Below are positions 27,905 to 37,946 of a DNA stretch of 64,000 nucleotides, in pieces (positions within the stretch are counted from its first letter, which is position 1; every line of letters starts with the position of its first letter). The notes beneath the pieces were generated by a model. The model worked only from the letters and a program-made list of their open reading frames with translations. It did not search any database and was not told the origin of the DNA. The DNA is taken from NCBI RefSeq assembly GCF_029774175.1, contig NZ_CP103834.1, positions 1,312,501-1,376,500 of the forward strand, written 5' to 3'. This stretch comes from Actinobacillus genomosp. 1. GTDB lineage: Bacteria; Pseudomonadota; Gammaproteobacteria; Enterobacterales; Pasteurellaceae. Both the position numbers and the translations under genes were made by a program.

Positions 27905-28990
27905 AAGAGGAAGTTTATAGTCCGGTGTCGGATCCATTTCCGGAATAATCTCTTTTTCCGGATTTTCTATTTCTTCTTTTTCTTTAGACGGTTTATCCTG
28001 TGCAGGAATCGCTTCTTTTGTTTTATCCGGTTCCGCTGTTTCTTCCGGCTCTACGACTTTCTCAGCTTGAACTTCTTTCATCTCTTTGAGCTTATTCTCA
28101 GTAGCCATTGCCTCTTTAGCAATCGTAGATTGACTTGCTTCTTTTAGTTCGTTCGCTTTTTCAGTTTCAGGGATTTTCTCCGCCGGCACAATCTTTGGTT
28201 CTGCCGGTTTATTTTCACCAGCAACTATATCTTTTGCCGGTTCAGCTTCTTTTTTAACTTCGGGCACTTTTTTTGCTTCTAAAGATTTATTCGCAATAGG
28301 AGAAAGTAACCCCGGTACTCCGATAGATTTGATGGCTTTAGTTGATTCCAATTTAGTTGATAACTGCTCGGAATCGACTAGTTGTTCCGTATGAGCGACA
28401 TCATCGCTTAGTTCAGAAGTGCTAGAAACTTGTGCTTTACTCGGTTCAATCGAAACTTCTTCTAAACTTTGCGGATATTCTAGCGAGTGATGAACTTCTT
28501 GTTCCGCACCTTCCACTTTTTTGGTGATTAACTTCTGGCTAAACTCCACTTTAGGATCAAGCCAAATCGATAACATCGCATTATTAAATGTTTGATCGAA
28601 TTCTTGATCAATCACTTGATCATTCAATACAAAATAACCTTTATCCTCTAATGCAATATAACTTAAAGCATCATCCGGTTTTAAATCCGGTAAAATTTTA
28701 CGCAGACGATCAATAACTTCATCTTGTTTCGGTAAGGTAATACCCAAACTTTCCCATGACTTCGCCACAGAAATAGCAAAATCTCTACCATCAACCGGTT
28801 TACTGTATTTTAAGGTCAGCATCAGCGGGCGAGATTCTTGTGTATATTCACCTGTTTCACTAAAAAGGGAAATATTATAAATTTTAAACGGTCCCCAAGT
28901 GTAATCAATATCATTAATTTTTTCCCACTTAGCAACAGCCGCACCGCTTACTAAAGCGAAGAAAAAGGATAAGAGAGCTTTGTAACGCAT
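27899..28990 (-). CDS. Secreted chalcone-isomerase-fold protein with long charged tail
   Basis: 363 residues. A signal peptide (YKALLSFFFALVSGAAVA) precedes a domain at about residues 22-165 that resembles bacterial chalcone-isomerase-like proteins: YTWGPFKIYNISLFSETGEY, LMLTLKYSKPVDGRDFAISVAKSW, LPDLKPDDALSYIALEDKGYFVLNDQVI and FNNAMLSIWLDPKVEFS. The bacterial members are non-enzymatic as far as known. The rest (about 170-363) is Glu/Lys/Pro/Ala-rich, low complexity, and probably disordered. No membrane anchor is seen. Function is unknown; the tail may mediate cell-wall or protein contacts (inference). Confidence 0.75.
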   Translation of the reverse strand: MRYKALLSFFFALVSGAAVAKWEKINDIDYTWGPFKIYNISLFSETGEYTQESRPLMLTLKYSKPVDGRDFAISVAKSWESLGITLPKQDEVIDRLRKILPDLKPDDALSYIALEDKGYFVLNDQVIDQEFDQTFNNAMLSIWLDPKVEFSQKLITKKVEGAEQEVHHSLEYPQSLEEVSIEPSKAQVSSTSELSDDVAHTEQLVDSEQLSTKLESTKAIKSIGVPGLLSPIANKSLEAKKVPEVKKEAEPAKDIVAGENKPAEPKIVPAEKIPETEKANELKEASQSTIAKEAMATENKLKEMKEVQAEKVVEPEETAEPDKTKEAIPAQDKPSKEKEEIENPEKEIIPEMDPTPDYKLPLS

Positions 28991-29185
28991 TATTATTGTC
29001 CCTGTAAAACAAGCTGAGGCAGTATTATACCTGAGCTAATATTAGAGTAAATTCATCAATCTATTCCAATACAAATATTTTGTGATCAGCTTCAAAAAAT
29101 CAAAAGAAAATCAATGCCGAATAAATAAAAAGGAGTAGTATCAAACTAAACCAATTGATTAACTAAGACATAATAGGAGTTGTAT

Positions 29186-29401
29186 ATGTTCCCTGAATTT
29201 CGTGAATTAATTACTCAATTAAAGAATAGTGATACGCACTTTTCCCGTTTATTTGATAAACATAATGAGTTGGACCAACGGATTAAAAATATGGAATCAA
29301 ATATCGAGCTTGCTACAAATGATGAAATAGAAGTTCTTAAAAGAGAAAAATTACATATCAAAGATGAATTATATGCAATTCTTAAGAAAAAATCCGCATA
29401 G
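29186..29401 (+). CDS. ydcH: YdcH-family (DUF465) small coiled-coil protein
   Basis: 71 residues from the ATG at 29186, with AGGAG 6 nt upstream (29175-29179). Typical DUF465: FRELITQLKNSDTHFSRLFDKHNELDQRIKNMESNI, then EVLKREKLHIKDELYAILKK. It should form a short helical hairpin/coiled coil. Function is unknown for the family. It is followed by a terminator shared with rplI. The 190-bp gap upstream (28991-29185) shows nothing else. Confidence 0.88.
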   Translation: MFPEFRELITQLKNSDTHFSRLFDKHNELDQRIKNMESNIELATNDEIEVLKREKLHIKDELYAILKKKSA

Positions 29402-29442
29402 TTTCATCAAGTTTAGTATAAACGCTTAGATAATATATAAAA

Positions 29443-29470
29443 AAATACCCAGCTAAAAAGCTGGGTATTT
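29443..29470. terminator. Bidirectional terminator between ydcH and rplI
   Basis: 12-bp perfect stem AAATACCCAGCT / AGCTGGGTATTT with an AAAA loop; the minus-strand side continues into TTTTTATATA. It ends the rpsF-priB-rpsR-rplI operon. Confidence 0.9.
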
Positions 29471-29489
29471 CAGTTAATCATTACGACTA

Positions 29490-29939
29490 TTATTCAGCAA
29501 CTACGTTTACTGTAACTACTGCATTCACTTCAGCGTGTAAGTGAACTTTAACTTCGTGTTCGCCGGTTGTACGAAGCGGACCTTCGCCTAAACGAACTTC
29601 AGATTTAGCAACTTCAACGCCTGCTGCAGTTAATGCATCAGCGATATCTTTCGCAGAGATAGAACCGAATAAACGACCGTCATCACCTGCAGTTGCAGAT
29701 ACTGATACAGCTGCGATTTCAGCGATTTTAGCTGCACGAGCTTGTGCTGCTGATAATGCTTCCGCTGCTTTCGCTTCTAATTCAGCACGACGTGCTTCGA
29801 AGTGAGCGATGTTTGCTGCTGTTGCCATAACCGCTTTACCTTGTGGGATTAAGAAGTTACGTGCAAAACCTGATTTAACAGTTACTTGGTCGCCCACAGA
29901 ACCTAAGTGAGCAACTTTATCTAATAAAATAACTTGCAT
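29490..29939 (-). CDS. rplI: Large-subunit ribosomal protein bL9
   Basis: 149 residues. The L9 N-terminal signature is [40 protein letters not shown], then a long connecting helix (about 40-75) and the C-terminal domain ([47 protein letters not shown]). It binds 23S rRNA near L1. It is last in the operon, 17 nt after rpsR. Confidence 0.98.
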   Translation of the reverse strand: MQVILLDKVAHLGSVGDQVTVKSGFARNFLIPQGKAVMATAANIAHFEARRAELEAKAAEALSAAQARAAKIAEIAAVSVSATAGDDGRLFGSISAKDIADALTAAGVEVAKSEVRLGEGPLRTTGEHEVKVHLHAEVNAVVTVNVVAE

Positions 29940-29956
29940 TGTACTCGACCTCTCTA

Positions 29957-30507
<551 letters not shown>

Positions 30508-30533
<26 letters not shown>

Positions 30534-30882
30534 CTTCAGCTACCGCTTCAGCAACTTTGCTTTCTTTCGCTTTCACCATTGGTGAAGCTTCAGTTACTGC
30601 CGCTTTAGTGTGAACGATTAAGTTACGAAGAACTGCATCGTTATAACGGAAGTTAGTTTCTAACTCGTCGATTACACTTTGAGGTGCTTCTACATTCATT
30701 AACACGTAGTGTGCTTTGTGAAGTTTGTTGATTGGGTATGCTAATTGACGACGACCCCAATCTTCTAAGCGATGAACTTGACCGCCAGCTTCTTTTACAG
30801 ATGCTGTGTAACGCTCAATCATTGCTGGTACTTGTTCGCTTTGGTCCGGGTGAACCATAAAAACGATTTCGTAGTGACGCAT
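30508..30882 (-). CDS. rpsF: Small-subunit ribosomal protein bS6
   Basis: 124 residues: [78 protein letters not shown], then an Ala/Glu/Val-rich acidic tail ([16 protein letters not shown]) like the glutamate-tailed S6 of enterics, where RimK adds glutamates. First gene of rpsF-priB-rpsR-rplI. Confidence 0.98.
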
Positions 30883-30884
30883 TG

Positions 30885-31002
30885 ACTATCCTTACGGGTT
30901 AGCAGCCTCCAACTTTAGCCAGTCACCAACTTGTGGAAGCAAGGATTAAAAAAACGATGTGACTGAACGGTGGAATTATACTGAAAAAAGTGCATTTTGC
31001 AA
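30885..31002 (-). promoter_or_regulatory. rpsF promoter and structured leader (possible S6:S18 autoregulatory RNA)
   Basis: Minus-strand TTGCAA (30997-31002) and TATAAT (30975-30980), 16-nt spacer. The leader between the promoter and rpsF can fold with ATCCTT and AAGGAT as the closing stem, an inner CTTCCA/TGGAGG stem, and CCCG just before the 3' closing strand. The known S6:S18 leader motif has a conserved CCG in that bulge. The fold is by eye only; S6:S18 feedback is inference. Confidence 0.5.
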
Positions 31003-31080
31003 GCGACAAGTGCCGTTTTTAGTAAAAAACCAACAATATTACCCGCTTGTTTTAAAGTTTATTTATACGAAAGAATAAAG

Positions 31081-31102
31081 TATAATGCGCAAACGTTTGC
31101 TT
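31081..31102 (+). promoter_or_regulatory. -10 element and PurR box upstream of DUF1737-purD
   Basis: TATAAT (31081-31086) is followed directly by GCGCAAACGTTTGCTT (31087-31102), an almost perfect PurR operator (consensus ACGCAAACGTTTTCNT). It covers the expected transcription start. The -35 is weak (TTTATT at 31058-31063). PurR control is inferred from the match and from purD downstream. Confidence 0.85.
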
Positions 31103-31150
31103 TTATAATAAACGAGCAATTTTCTACATACTTTTGCAAATGGAATCCAA

Positions 31151-31330
31151 ATGAGCGATGAAAAACTTTCTTACAAACTAATCACCGGCAAAGATGACGC
31201 AACATTCTGCCAAAGAGTATCTCAATTACTTAATGAAGGCTATGAACTATACGGTTCTCCCTCTGTAACGTTTAACGGCAAAGAGGTTATTGCCGCTCAA
31301 GCAGTTATTCTCAAAAAATTATCAAATTAA
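31151..31330 (+). CDS. Small DUF1737 protein
   Basis: 59 residues, too short for most gene callers' default display. ATG at 31151; protein begins MSDEKLSYKLITGKDDATFC and continues QRVSQLLNEGYELYGSPSVT, matching DUF1737 (K.IT......F...V...L.EGW.L.G.P...). Function unknown. It lies between a PurR box and purD with 18 nt to purD, so it should be co-transcribed with purD. No Shine-Dalgarno of note (CAAATG context). Confidence 0.85.
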   Translation: MSDEKLSYKLITGKDDATFCQRVSQLLNEGYELYGSPSVTFNGKEVIAAQAVILKKLSN

Positions 31331-31348
31331 AAATAAGGGTAAACAATT

Positions 31349-32635
31349 ATGAACATTTTAATTATTGGTAACGGTGGCCGTGAACACGCTTTAGCTTGGA
31401 AAGTTCGTCAATCGCCTTTAGTCAAAAAAGTTTTTGTCGCACCGGGTAATGCCGGTACTGCTCTGGAAGAAGGGGTTGAAAACGTAGCCATTGCTGCAAC
31501 CGATCTTCCTGCATTAGTCAATTTTGCAAAAGAAAACCAAGTCGGCTTAACCATTGTTGGACCGGAGGCACCGCTCGTTATCGGTGTAGTTGATGCATTC
31601 CGTGCTAACGGTTTAAAAATCTTTGGCCCGACTCAAGCAGCTGCGCAATTAGAAGGCTCAAAAGCGTTTACTAAGGATTTCTTAGCTCGTCATCAGATTC
31701 CGACTGCCGAATATCAAAATTTTACCGAAGTTGAGCCGGCACTTGCATATTTAAAACAAAAAGGTGCACCGATTGTAATTAAAGCGGACGGTTTAGCTGC
31801 CGGTAAAGGCGTAATTGTTGCCATGACGCTCGAAGAAGCGGAAGAAGCGGTAAAAGATATGTTATCGGGCAATGCGTTCGGCGAAGCCGGTAGCCGTGTG
31901 GTTATCGAAGAATTTTTAGACGGTGAAGAAGCAAGTTTTATCGTGATGGTGGACGGTAAAAATGTGGAACCGATGGCAACCAGTCAAGATCACAAACGTG
32001 TCGGCGAAGGCGATCAAGGTTTAAATACCGGCGGGATGGGGGCATACTCACCGGCTCCGGTCGTTACGCCGGAAATCCATAATCGTGTTATGCAAGAAGT
32101 CATTTACCCGACCGTGAAAGGTATGGCGGCGGAAGGTAATTCCTATACCGGTTTCCTCTATGCGGGTTTAATGATTATGCCGAATGGACAACCTAAAGTT
32201 ATCGAATTTAACTGCCGTTTCGGTGATCCGGAAACTCAACCGATTATGATGCGTTTAGAATCGGATTTAGTCCAACTTTGTTTAGCGGCTTGTGATGAAA
32301 AACTTGATACGATTAAATCAAAATGGTGTGAACAAGCGGCGTTAGGTATCGTACTGGCTGCCGAAGGTTATCCGGGCGATTATCGTAAAGGCGATGAAAT
32401 CATCGGTATTCCAACTCAAGCACAAAAATCACAGAAAGTATTCCTTGCCGGTGTAGAACAAAAAGACGGTAAACTCGTTACTAACGGCGGTCGTGTTTTA
32501 TGTGCAACCGCATTGGGTAATTCCGTATTTGATGCGCAACAACAAGCCTTAAAACTTGCCGAAAAAATTCAATGGCAAGGTCGTTTCTATCGCCGAGATA
32601 TTGGTTATCGTGCGGTGGCAAGAGAAAAAGCGTAA
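31349..32635 (+). CDS. purD: Phosphoribosylamine-glycine ligase (GARS)
   Basis: 428 residues, ATP-grasp fold: NILIIGNGGREHALAWKV at the N-terminus, the ATP-grasp core (IVIKADGLAAGKGVIVA, VVIEEFLDGEEASFIVMVDG, DHKRVGEGDQGLNTGGMGAYSP) and VIEFNCRFGDPETQPIMMRL with the metal ligands. Makes glycinamide ribonucleotide, step 2 of purine synthesis. It is downstream of a PurR box and a DUF1737 gene. purH is not adjacent as it is in many relatives. Confidence 0.97.
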   Translation: MNILIIGNGGREHALAWKVRQSPLVKKVFVAPGNAGTALEEGVENVAIAATDLPALVNFAKENQVGLTIVGPEAPLVIGVVDAFRANGLKIFGPTQAAAQLEGSKAFTKDFLARHQIPTAEYQNFTEVEPALAYLKQKGAPIVIKADGLAAGKGVIVAMTLEEAEEAVKDMLSGNAFGEAGSRVVIEEFLDGEEASFIVMVDGKNVEPMATSQDHKRVGEGDQGLNTGGMGAYSPAPVVTPEIHNRVMQEVIYPTVKGMAAEGNSYTGFLYAGLMIMPNGQPKVIEFNCRFGDPETQPIMMRLESDLVQLCLAACDEKLDTIKSKWCEQAALGIVLAAEGYPGDYRKGDEIIGIPTQAQKSQKVFLAGVEQKDGKLVTNGGRVLCATALGNSVFDAQQQALKLAEKIQWQGRFYRRDIGYRAVAREKA

Positions 32636-32668
32636 TTTACTTTTAGATTATAACTTATAGCAAAAAGC

Positions 32669-32710
32669 AAGCGGTTGAATTTGTAAAATATTTTGCAAAT
32701 TAGACCGCTT
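32669..32710. terminator. USS inverted pair between purD and pnuC
   Basis: AAGCGGT (32669-32675) and ACCGCTT (32704-32710) with partly complementary AATTTG/CAAATT flanks, between convergent genes. Confidence 0.7.
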
Positions 32711-32731
32711 GTTATTAGCTAGCGAAGAATA

Positions 32732-33424
32732 TTAGCGCTGAGCATTTTTCTCTAATTGCGTCCAGTTATAGAAACCGTAAAGCGAGTTAAGCAGATATGC
32801 ACCGTACATTAAATACATCGCCGGTGTCTCCGCCCATAAAACGATGGATAATACATTAAGTACAATCCACAACAACCATTGTTCACGATAACGTAAAATC
32901 ATCAATAACTGTGCCGCTACAGTGGTGATAGTGGTCACACCGTCTAAACCGGTCGAGCTACCGCCCGCCGCTTTGAGTGCTTGAATAAATAGAAAAGTCC
33001 CGATACCGATTGCCGCTAACAGAATAATCCAGCCTTTGACACTTAACGACTTGGCAATCACTGCTCCACCGCCTTGGCTGTCTTTTTGCATATTCGCTTG
33101 CCACACGAAGTAACCGATAAATTGCGCCGGCAAATACACATAAAGCACACTATTCATTTCGCCGATAAAATTATTGCCCCATGCGACATAAAAATAGGTG
33201 TAAGCAAAAATTAAACCGAACAAGTAATTACTGACTTTACCTTTACTCACTAAAACAACGCAGATAATACCGGCGATACCCGAAATCATCGCCAAAATAG
33301 AATCCGGTGCTTGCACATAAGCCCAAACTTGGGCGGCAATAAAGGCTACCAGCCAAATCACCTCAAAAGGCTTCCAACCGGACAATTCTTGTTTAACAAA
33401 ATTTGAAATTGTTTGCGTATTCAT
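32732..33424 (-). CDS. pnuC: Nicotinamide riboside transporter PnuC
   Basis: 230 residues with seven hydrophobic segments. PnuC features: WKPFEVIWLVAFIAAQVWAYV, YLFGLIFAYTYFYVAWGNNFIGEMNSVLYVYLPAQFIGYFVWQAN (substrate-channel helices), and the C-terminal WLLWIVLNVLSIVLWAE block with the Trp/Asn residues lining the substrate site. It takes up nicotinamide riboside, the V-factor route to NAD, essential in Pasteurellaceae that cannot make NAD de novo. It stands alone between USS-type terminators. Confidence 0.93.
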   Translation of the reverse strand: MNTQTISNFVKQELSGWKPFEVIWLVAFIAAQVWAYVQAPDSILAMISGIAGIICVVLVSKGKVSNYLFGLIFAYTYFYVAWGNNFIGEMNSVLYVYLPAQFIGYFVWQANMQKDSQGGGAVIAKSLSVKGWIILLAAIGIGTFLFIQALKAAGGSSTGLDGVTTITTVAAQLLMILRYREQWLLWIVLNVLSIVLWAETPAMYLMYGAYLLNSLYGFYNWTQLEKNAQR

Positions 33425-33520
33425 AGCACGAGCTCCAAATATAATAAAACCTGTACTATTCTAAGTGAAAATAAATATTAATGTAAAATATAAATCACAT
33501 AATTTCTGGTAAATATAAAA

Positions 33521-33548
33521 AAATAGGGCTGATGTTACAGCCCTATTT
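33521..33548 (-). terminator. Terminator of rodZ-ispG-hisS-yfgM
   Basis: 11-bp perfect stem AAATAGGGCTG / CAGCCCTATTT with a 6-nt loop, followed on the minus strand by TTTTTATATTT. It starts 4 nt after the yfgM stop. Confidence 0.9.
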
Positions 33549-33551
33549 CGA

Positions 33552-34175
33552 TTATAAATTATTTAAACGTACGTCAATTAGCACTTTATCTTGGTTTGAA
33601 GCAGTAGCTTTCGCTTTTTCATACACGCCTTTTGCCGATACTTTATCGCCTTTTGCCACTAAAATATCGCCGGTTAAAACTAATTTACGTTGTTCCCATA
33701 CTTGATCATTAATTTGACCTAAGGTCGCCAACGCTTCATCATAATTTTTTAACTGATAATCCAACATTGCCAAACGAAAACGAATTATTGTTTGTAAGCT
33801 GGCATCACTTGTTGAAGTAAGTGCGCTTTGCAGTACGGTTTTTGCCGTTGCAAAATCCGCTTTTTCGACTGCATGTTTTGCCGATTCCAATTGAGAAAAT
33901 ACCGCATAACTCGAATCTTTATTCTCACTGATAAACTTCTCTATAAGCGGTGCATTTTTAGCCGGATCTTGTAAATAACTTTCCATAATATTTTGGTAAG
34001 TCGCTGAAGTTTGTTGTGCCGTTTCAATTTGATGGTTTTTCCAAAAATTCCAACCTAAAGTTGCCGCACAAGCAATGATGATGGCAACCAGAATCGGCGT
34101 ACCGTTTTCTTTAAACCAACTCTTCGCGTCTTCGAATTGCTGCTCTTCCGTTTTATTTAAATATTCGTTACTCAT
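33552..34175 (-). CDS. yfgM: YfgM, ancillary SecYEG/periplasmic chaperone protein
   Basis: 207 residues. Cytoplasmic N-terminus (EYLNKTEEQQFEDAKSWFKENG), one membrane helix (about 24-44, TPILVAIIIACAATLGWNFW), then a periplasmic TPR-like domain (PAKNAPLIEKFI, FATAKTVLQSAL, LRFRLAMLDYQLKNYDEALATLGQI). In E. coli YfgM associates with PpiD and the translocon. It directly follows hisS (15 nt), the usual ispG-hisS-yfgM order; bamB and der, next in E. coli, are absent here. Confidence 0.9.
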   Translation of the reverse strand: MSNEYLNKTEEQQFEDAKSWFKENGTPILVAIIIACAATLGWNFWKNHQIETAQQTSATYQNIMESYLQDPAKNAPLIEKFISENKDSSYAVFSQLESAKHAVEKADFATAKTVLQSALTSTSDASLQTIIRFRLAMLDYQLKNYDEALATLGQINDQVWEQRKLVLTGDILVAKGDKVSAKGVYEKAKATASNQDKVLIDVRLNNL

Positions 34176-34190
34176 TCATTGTTCCTAATC

Positions 34191-35462
34191 TTAAAAACGT
34201 TTTGTTAGTTCTGCGATTAAATCGCTTTGTGCAATAGTGATTTGTTCCGCACCGCTTTGTAAGTCTTTTAAGACTACGGTTTGTTCAGCCACTTCACTTT
34301 CGCCGATAACTAATGCAAGTTGCGCTTCCACTTTATCCGCACGTTTAAATTGTTTTTTGAAGTTACCGCCCGAGCAGTGAGTCATCACACCTAATTGCGG
34401 TAATTCGCTACGGATACGTTCCGCCATTTGGAACGCATTTAAAGTCGCGCCTTCACCCGAATAAACCACATAGACATCAACCGCTTTCGGTAAGTTGATT
34501 TCTTTATTCACTTCTTGAACTAGCAGAACCAAACGCTCTAAGCCCATCGCAAAACCGACGCCTTGCGTTGCATGGCCGCCGAGTTGTTCGACCAAACCGT
34601 CATAACGACCGCCGCCGCATACCGTACCTTGAGAACCTAACGCCGAAGTTACCCATTCAAATACGGTTTTATTGTAATAATCCAAACCGCGTACCAGTTT
34701 CGGATTCACTTCATAAGCAATACCCATTGCGTCTAATAGGCTACAAAGCTGGGTGAAATGTTCACGGCTGTCATCATCTAGATAATCTAATAATTTCGGT
34801 GCGTCATTCAACACTTCTTGTAACGCTTGGTTTTTAGTATCAAGAATACGTAACGGATTTTTAACTAAACGCTCTTTTTCTTCATCATTCATCAAAGCGG
34901 TATGATTTTCTAAGAATTTTACCAACGCCGAACGATAATTCGCACGTGCTTCAAGCGAGCCGATTGAGTTTAGTTGTAAAGAAACGTGTTGATCGATCCC
35001 TAATTCTTTCCATAAACGCGCAGTAAGAATAATTAATTCCGCATCAATTTCCGGATTCGGAATACCGAACACTTCTACCCCTGCTTGGTGGAATTGGCGA
35101 TAACGACCTTTTTGCGGACGCTCGTGACGGAACATTGGACCCATATACCATAAACGTTGTTCGTTATTGTAAATCCACCCGCGTTCGATCGCCGCACGCA
35201 CGCAACCTGCCGTCCCTTCCGGACGAAGGGTTAATTGTTCGTCATTATCCCAGAAGGTGTACATTTCTTTTGAAACCACATCGGTCACTTCGCCGATTGC
35301 ACGTGCGAAAAGCGGGGTGCTTTCGACAATCGGCATACGCACTTCGGAATAACCGTAACCGGCTAATACGTTACGTACTTTATTTTCAATCCACTGCCAT
35401 AACGGCGATTCTGTCGGTGAGCAATCGTTCATTCCACGAATTGCTTGAATATTTTTAGCCAC
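34191..35462 (-). CDS. hisS: Histidyl-tRNA synthetase
   Basis: 423 residues, class [17 protein letters not shown] start, motif 2 [29 protein letters not shown], the HisA signature [15 protein letters not shown], motif 3 [15 protein letters not shown] and the C-terminal anticodon-binding domain ending LIAELTKRF. Charges tRNA-His. It lies 126 nt after ispG and is part of the rodZ-ispG-hisS-yfgM unit. Confidence 0.98.
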   Translation of the reverse strand: MAKNIQAIRGMNDCSPTESPLWQWIENKVRNVLAGYGYSEVRMPIVESTPLFARAIGEVTDVVSKEMYTFWDNDEQLTLRPEGTAGCVRAAIERGWIYNNEQRLWYMGPMFRHERPQKGRYRQFHQAGVEVFGIPNPEIDAELIILTARLWKELGIDQHVSLQLNSIGSLEARANYRSALVKFLENHTALMNDEEKERLVKNPLRILDTKNQALQEVLNDAPKLLDYLDDDSREHFTQLCSLLDAMGIAYEVNPKLVRGLDYYNKTVFEWVTSALGSQGTVCGGGRYDGLVEQLGGHATQGVGFAMGLERLVLLVQEVNKEINLPKAVDVYVVYSGEGATLNAFQMAERIRSELPQLGVMTHCSGGNFKKQFKRADKVEAQLALVIGESEVAEQTVVLKDLQSGAEQITIAQSDLIAELTKRF

Positions 35463-35588
35463 TTTGTTTTCCTTTTATTACGCTAAAACCACGGACAACA
35501 CAAAGTAATACGGCAGGTAAATTTTTAAAGAAAATTGACCGCTTGTTTGCACAATATCCGTAAATCGGTGTCACCGTGGTTACTAAAA

Positions 35589-36701
35589 TTAAATTTGTTC
35601 GATTTGAATTCGATTGTGTTGTTCGGCAACTCTTGCTCGAATTTTTGCTTCCAGTTGGTCAATTAATTTTTCATTATCGAAACGCTCTTTTTGGCGAACG
35701 CCGTCAAGATAGAAACCGCTCATTTTATTTGAGCCGGTCACACCGAGATCCGATACAAGTGCCTCACCCGGCCCGTTTACCACGCAACCGATAATAGAGA
35801 CGTCCATCGGCGTTAAGATATCTTCTAAACGCTGTTCTAGCGCATTCACCGTAGCAATAACGTCGATTTCTTGGCGTGAACAAGTCGGGCAAGCGATAAA
35901 GTTGATCCCGCGAGAACGAATACGTAATGATTTTAGAATATCAAAACCGACTTTGACTTCTTCAACCGGATCGGCTGCAAGCGAAATACGTAACGTATCG
36001 CCGATACCTTCCGACAATAACAAACCTAAACCGATTGCCGATTTTACCGAACCGGCTCTCGCACCGCCCGCTTCGGTAATTCCTAAATGCAACGGTTGTA
36101 CGATTTGCTTGGCTAAAAGACGATAAGATTCGACCGCTAAAAATACATCGGACGCTTTTACGCTGACTTTAAAATTCTCAAAATTAAAGCGATCCAAAAT
36201 ATCTACGTGACGTAATGCCGATTCTAATAACGCCTGCGGAGTCGGCTCACCGTATTTTTCTTGTAAATCACGTTCAAGTGAGCCGGCATTCACACCGATT
36301 CTAATCGGAATATTTTTATCTTTCGCACAGTCCACAACGGCACGAATTCGCTCTTCATTACCGATATTACCCGGATTGATACGTAAACAATCGACACCGT
36401 ATTCCGCCACTTTTAATGCGATACGATAATCGAAATGAATATCCGCTACCAGCGGTACATTCACTTGCTGCTTAATTACTTTAAACGCTTCCGCCGCATC
36501 CATCGTCGGTACGGAAACACGCACGATATCCGCCCCGACACGCTCGAGTGCTTGAATTTGAGCAACCGTTGCTTCCACATCGGTGGTACGGGTATTGGTC
36601 ATCGACTGCACCGAAATCGGCGCATCGCCGCCTACTGCGACATTGCCCACCCAAATCTTTTTCGATTCACGACGTTTAATTGGCGATTGATGAACTGACA
36701 T
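35589..36701 (-). CDS. ispG: 4-hydroxy-3-methylbut-2-enyl-diphosphate synthase
   Basis: 370 residues from the ATG at 36701 (AAGGA 6 nt upstream); a TTG two codons earlier is the alternative. TIM-barrel start [30 protein letters not shown]; the [4Fe-4S] cysteines are the pair in [12 protein letters not shown] and the third in [11 protein letters not shown]. Converts MEcPP to HMBPP in the MEP isoprenoid pathway. It overlaps context with rodZ (9 nt apart). The linkage is conserved across gamma-proteobacteria. Confidence 0.97.
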   Translation of the reverse strand: MSVHQSPIKRRESKKIWVGNVAVGGDAPISVQSMTNTRTTDVEATVAQIQALERVGADIVRVSVPTMDAAEAFKVIKQQVNVPLVADIHFDYRIALKVAEYGVDCLRINPGNIGNEERIRAVVDCAKDKNIPIRIGVNAGSLERDLQEKYGEPTPQALLESALRHVDILDRFNFENFKVSVKASDVFLAVESYRLLAKQIVQPLHLGITEAGGARAGSVKSAIGLGLLLSEGIGDTLRISLAADPVEEVKVGFDILKSLRIRSRGINFIACPTCSRQEIDVIATVNALEQRLEDILTPMDVSIIGCVVNGPGEALVSDLGVTGSNKMSGFYLDGVRQKERFDNEKLIDQLEAKIRARVAEQHNRIQIEQI

Positions 36702-36710
36702 TTCCAATCC

Positions 36711-37676
36711 TTATTGTGCTAAAGGTAATTTAATACGAGCGACACGCCCATCAATTTTTAACGGTACTTCTTGACCTTTATAGTAAAGTTTTACATTTGC
36801 CGGCGCACCGATAGTTAAACGATATTGTTCGTCACCGTTAAATGTAAGAACTTCGCCGTTGCTATATAATTTTTCCGCTAAACTTTTCTTACTCTTGTTA
36901 CCTTTTACCGTAATCCAGCTTTCTTTACCGGTAATTTCGATACGTAATTCATCATTACCGATAGCTGCTGCTTGAGGCTGTTCCGCCAGCGTTTCGGTAG
37001 CTGTAGGTTGTTGTAATACATTAACCGCTTCGGTTGTTGTTTCCGGATTTTGGCTCACTTGTGCTTGTTCCGCAGCAGCAACGGTATTCGTCGCACTATT
37101 TTCCGTCGGCATCAGGGTTACCGCTTCCGCCTTAGGCGTTTCAATAACAGGCGCGGGAGCTACAGGCACAGCCGGCACTTCTACCGCTGCAGAGGTCGGC
37201 GCAGAAGCTTGTACTGCCTGCTCTATCGTAGAGCTACTGACAATGTGTTCTCTGCTTTCCTGCTCTTTTTGATAATCTTGCCACCACCAAAGTAATGTCA
37301 TACCTACCGCACCTAACAAAACAAGAACCGTGAGATATTTCACCCATTTCGTTTGAGATTTTTGTACGATTTTCGGCGAAGGAGATTTAACCGCTTCTTT
37401 AGGAATAATCACTTCCCCGTAGTTCACCGTTGAAACCAATGCTTCCGGCAGACGTAAGAAACGTAAATAATTACGCACATAACCACGTACGAACGTCGGT
37501 GCTACATTTTGTAAAATGAAAATATCGTTTTCTAAAGACTCGATGTGAGATTTTTTTAAATTCGTTTTTTTGGCGACATCCTCGATGCTTAAATGCAATG
37601 CTTCACGCGCTTGTTTCAGCTTTTGTCCTAAAGGAATATCTTGATTTTCTTGCGTTGGATGAGTTGGTTCAGTCAT
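36711..37676 (-). CDS. rodZ: RodZ, cell-shape protein with HTH and periplasmic domain
   Basis: 321 residues. Cytoplasmic HTH_25 domain (LGQKLKQAREALHLSIEDVAKKTNLKKSHIESLENDIF, about 16-55), a basic stretch, one membrane helix (about 112-130, YLTVLVLLGAVGMTLLWWW), an Ala/Pro/Thr/Val-rich periplasmic linker (about 140-235), and a C-terminal DUF4115 beta domain (LRIEITGKESWITVKGN). It anchors MreB filaments to the elongasome. The following 258 nt (37677-37934) to the SulP gene hold the divergent promoters and no gene. Confidence 0.92.
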   Translation of the reverse strand: MTEPTHPTQENQDIPLGQKLKQAREALHLSIEDVAKKTNLKKSHIESLENDIFILQNVAPTFVRGYVRNYLRFLRLPEALVSTVNYGEVIIPKEAVKSPSPKIVQKSQTKWVKYLTVLVLLGAVGMTLLWWWQDYQKEQESREHIVSSSTIEQAVQASAPTSAAVEVPAVPVAPAPVIETPKAEAVTLMPTENSATNTVAAAEQAQVSQNPETTTEAVNVLQQPTATETLAEQPQAAAIGNDELRIEITGKESWITVKGNKSKKSLAEKLYSNGEVLTFNGDEQYRLTIGAPANVKLYYKGQEVPLKIDGRVARIKLPLAQ

Positions 37677-37946
37677 AACGAGGCTCTTGATTAAAAAATT
37701 ACAAAAAATTATTCGGAAGTTTAAAGAGGTAGCGACGGTTTTGCAATCTTAACTCGCAATTTTGGTAAAAATTTTTATTACAATGAATATTTTCAACAAA
37801 TTTATTATATAGAATAAAAGAATTATCAAAATCTCTGATATAAACCAAAGATTATGCCGGTAAAAGGCGTAAAATATATTTTGTGCTTCAGCCTTTCGCT
37901 GACCCACGGTTAAGAAATATATAAATAAAAATAAGTGGTACTAACA

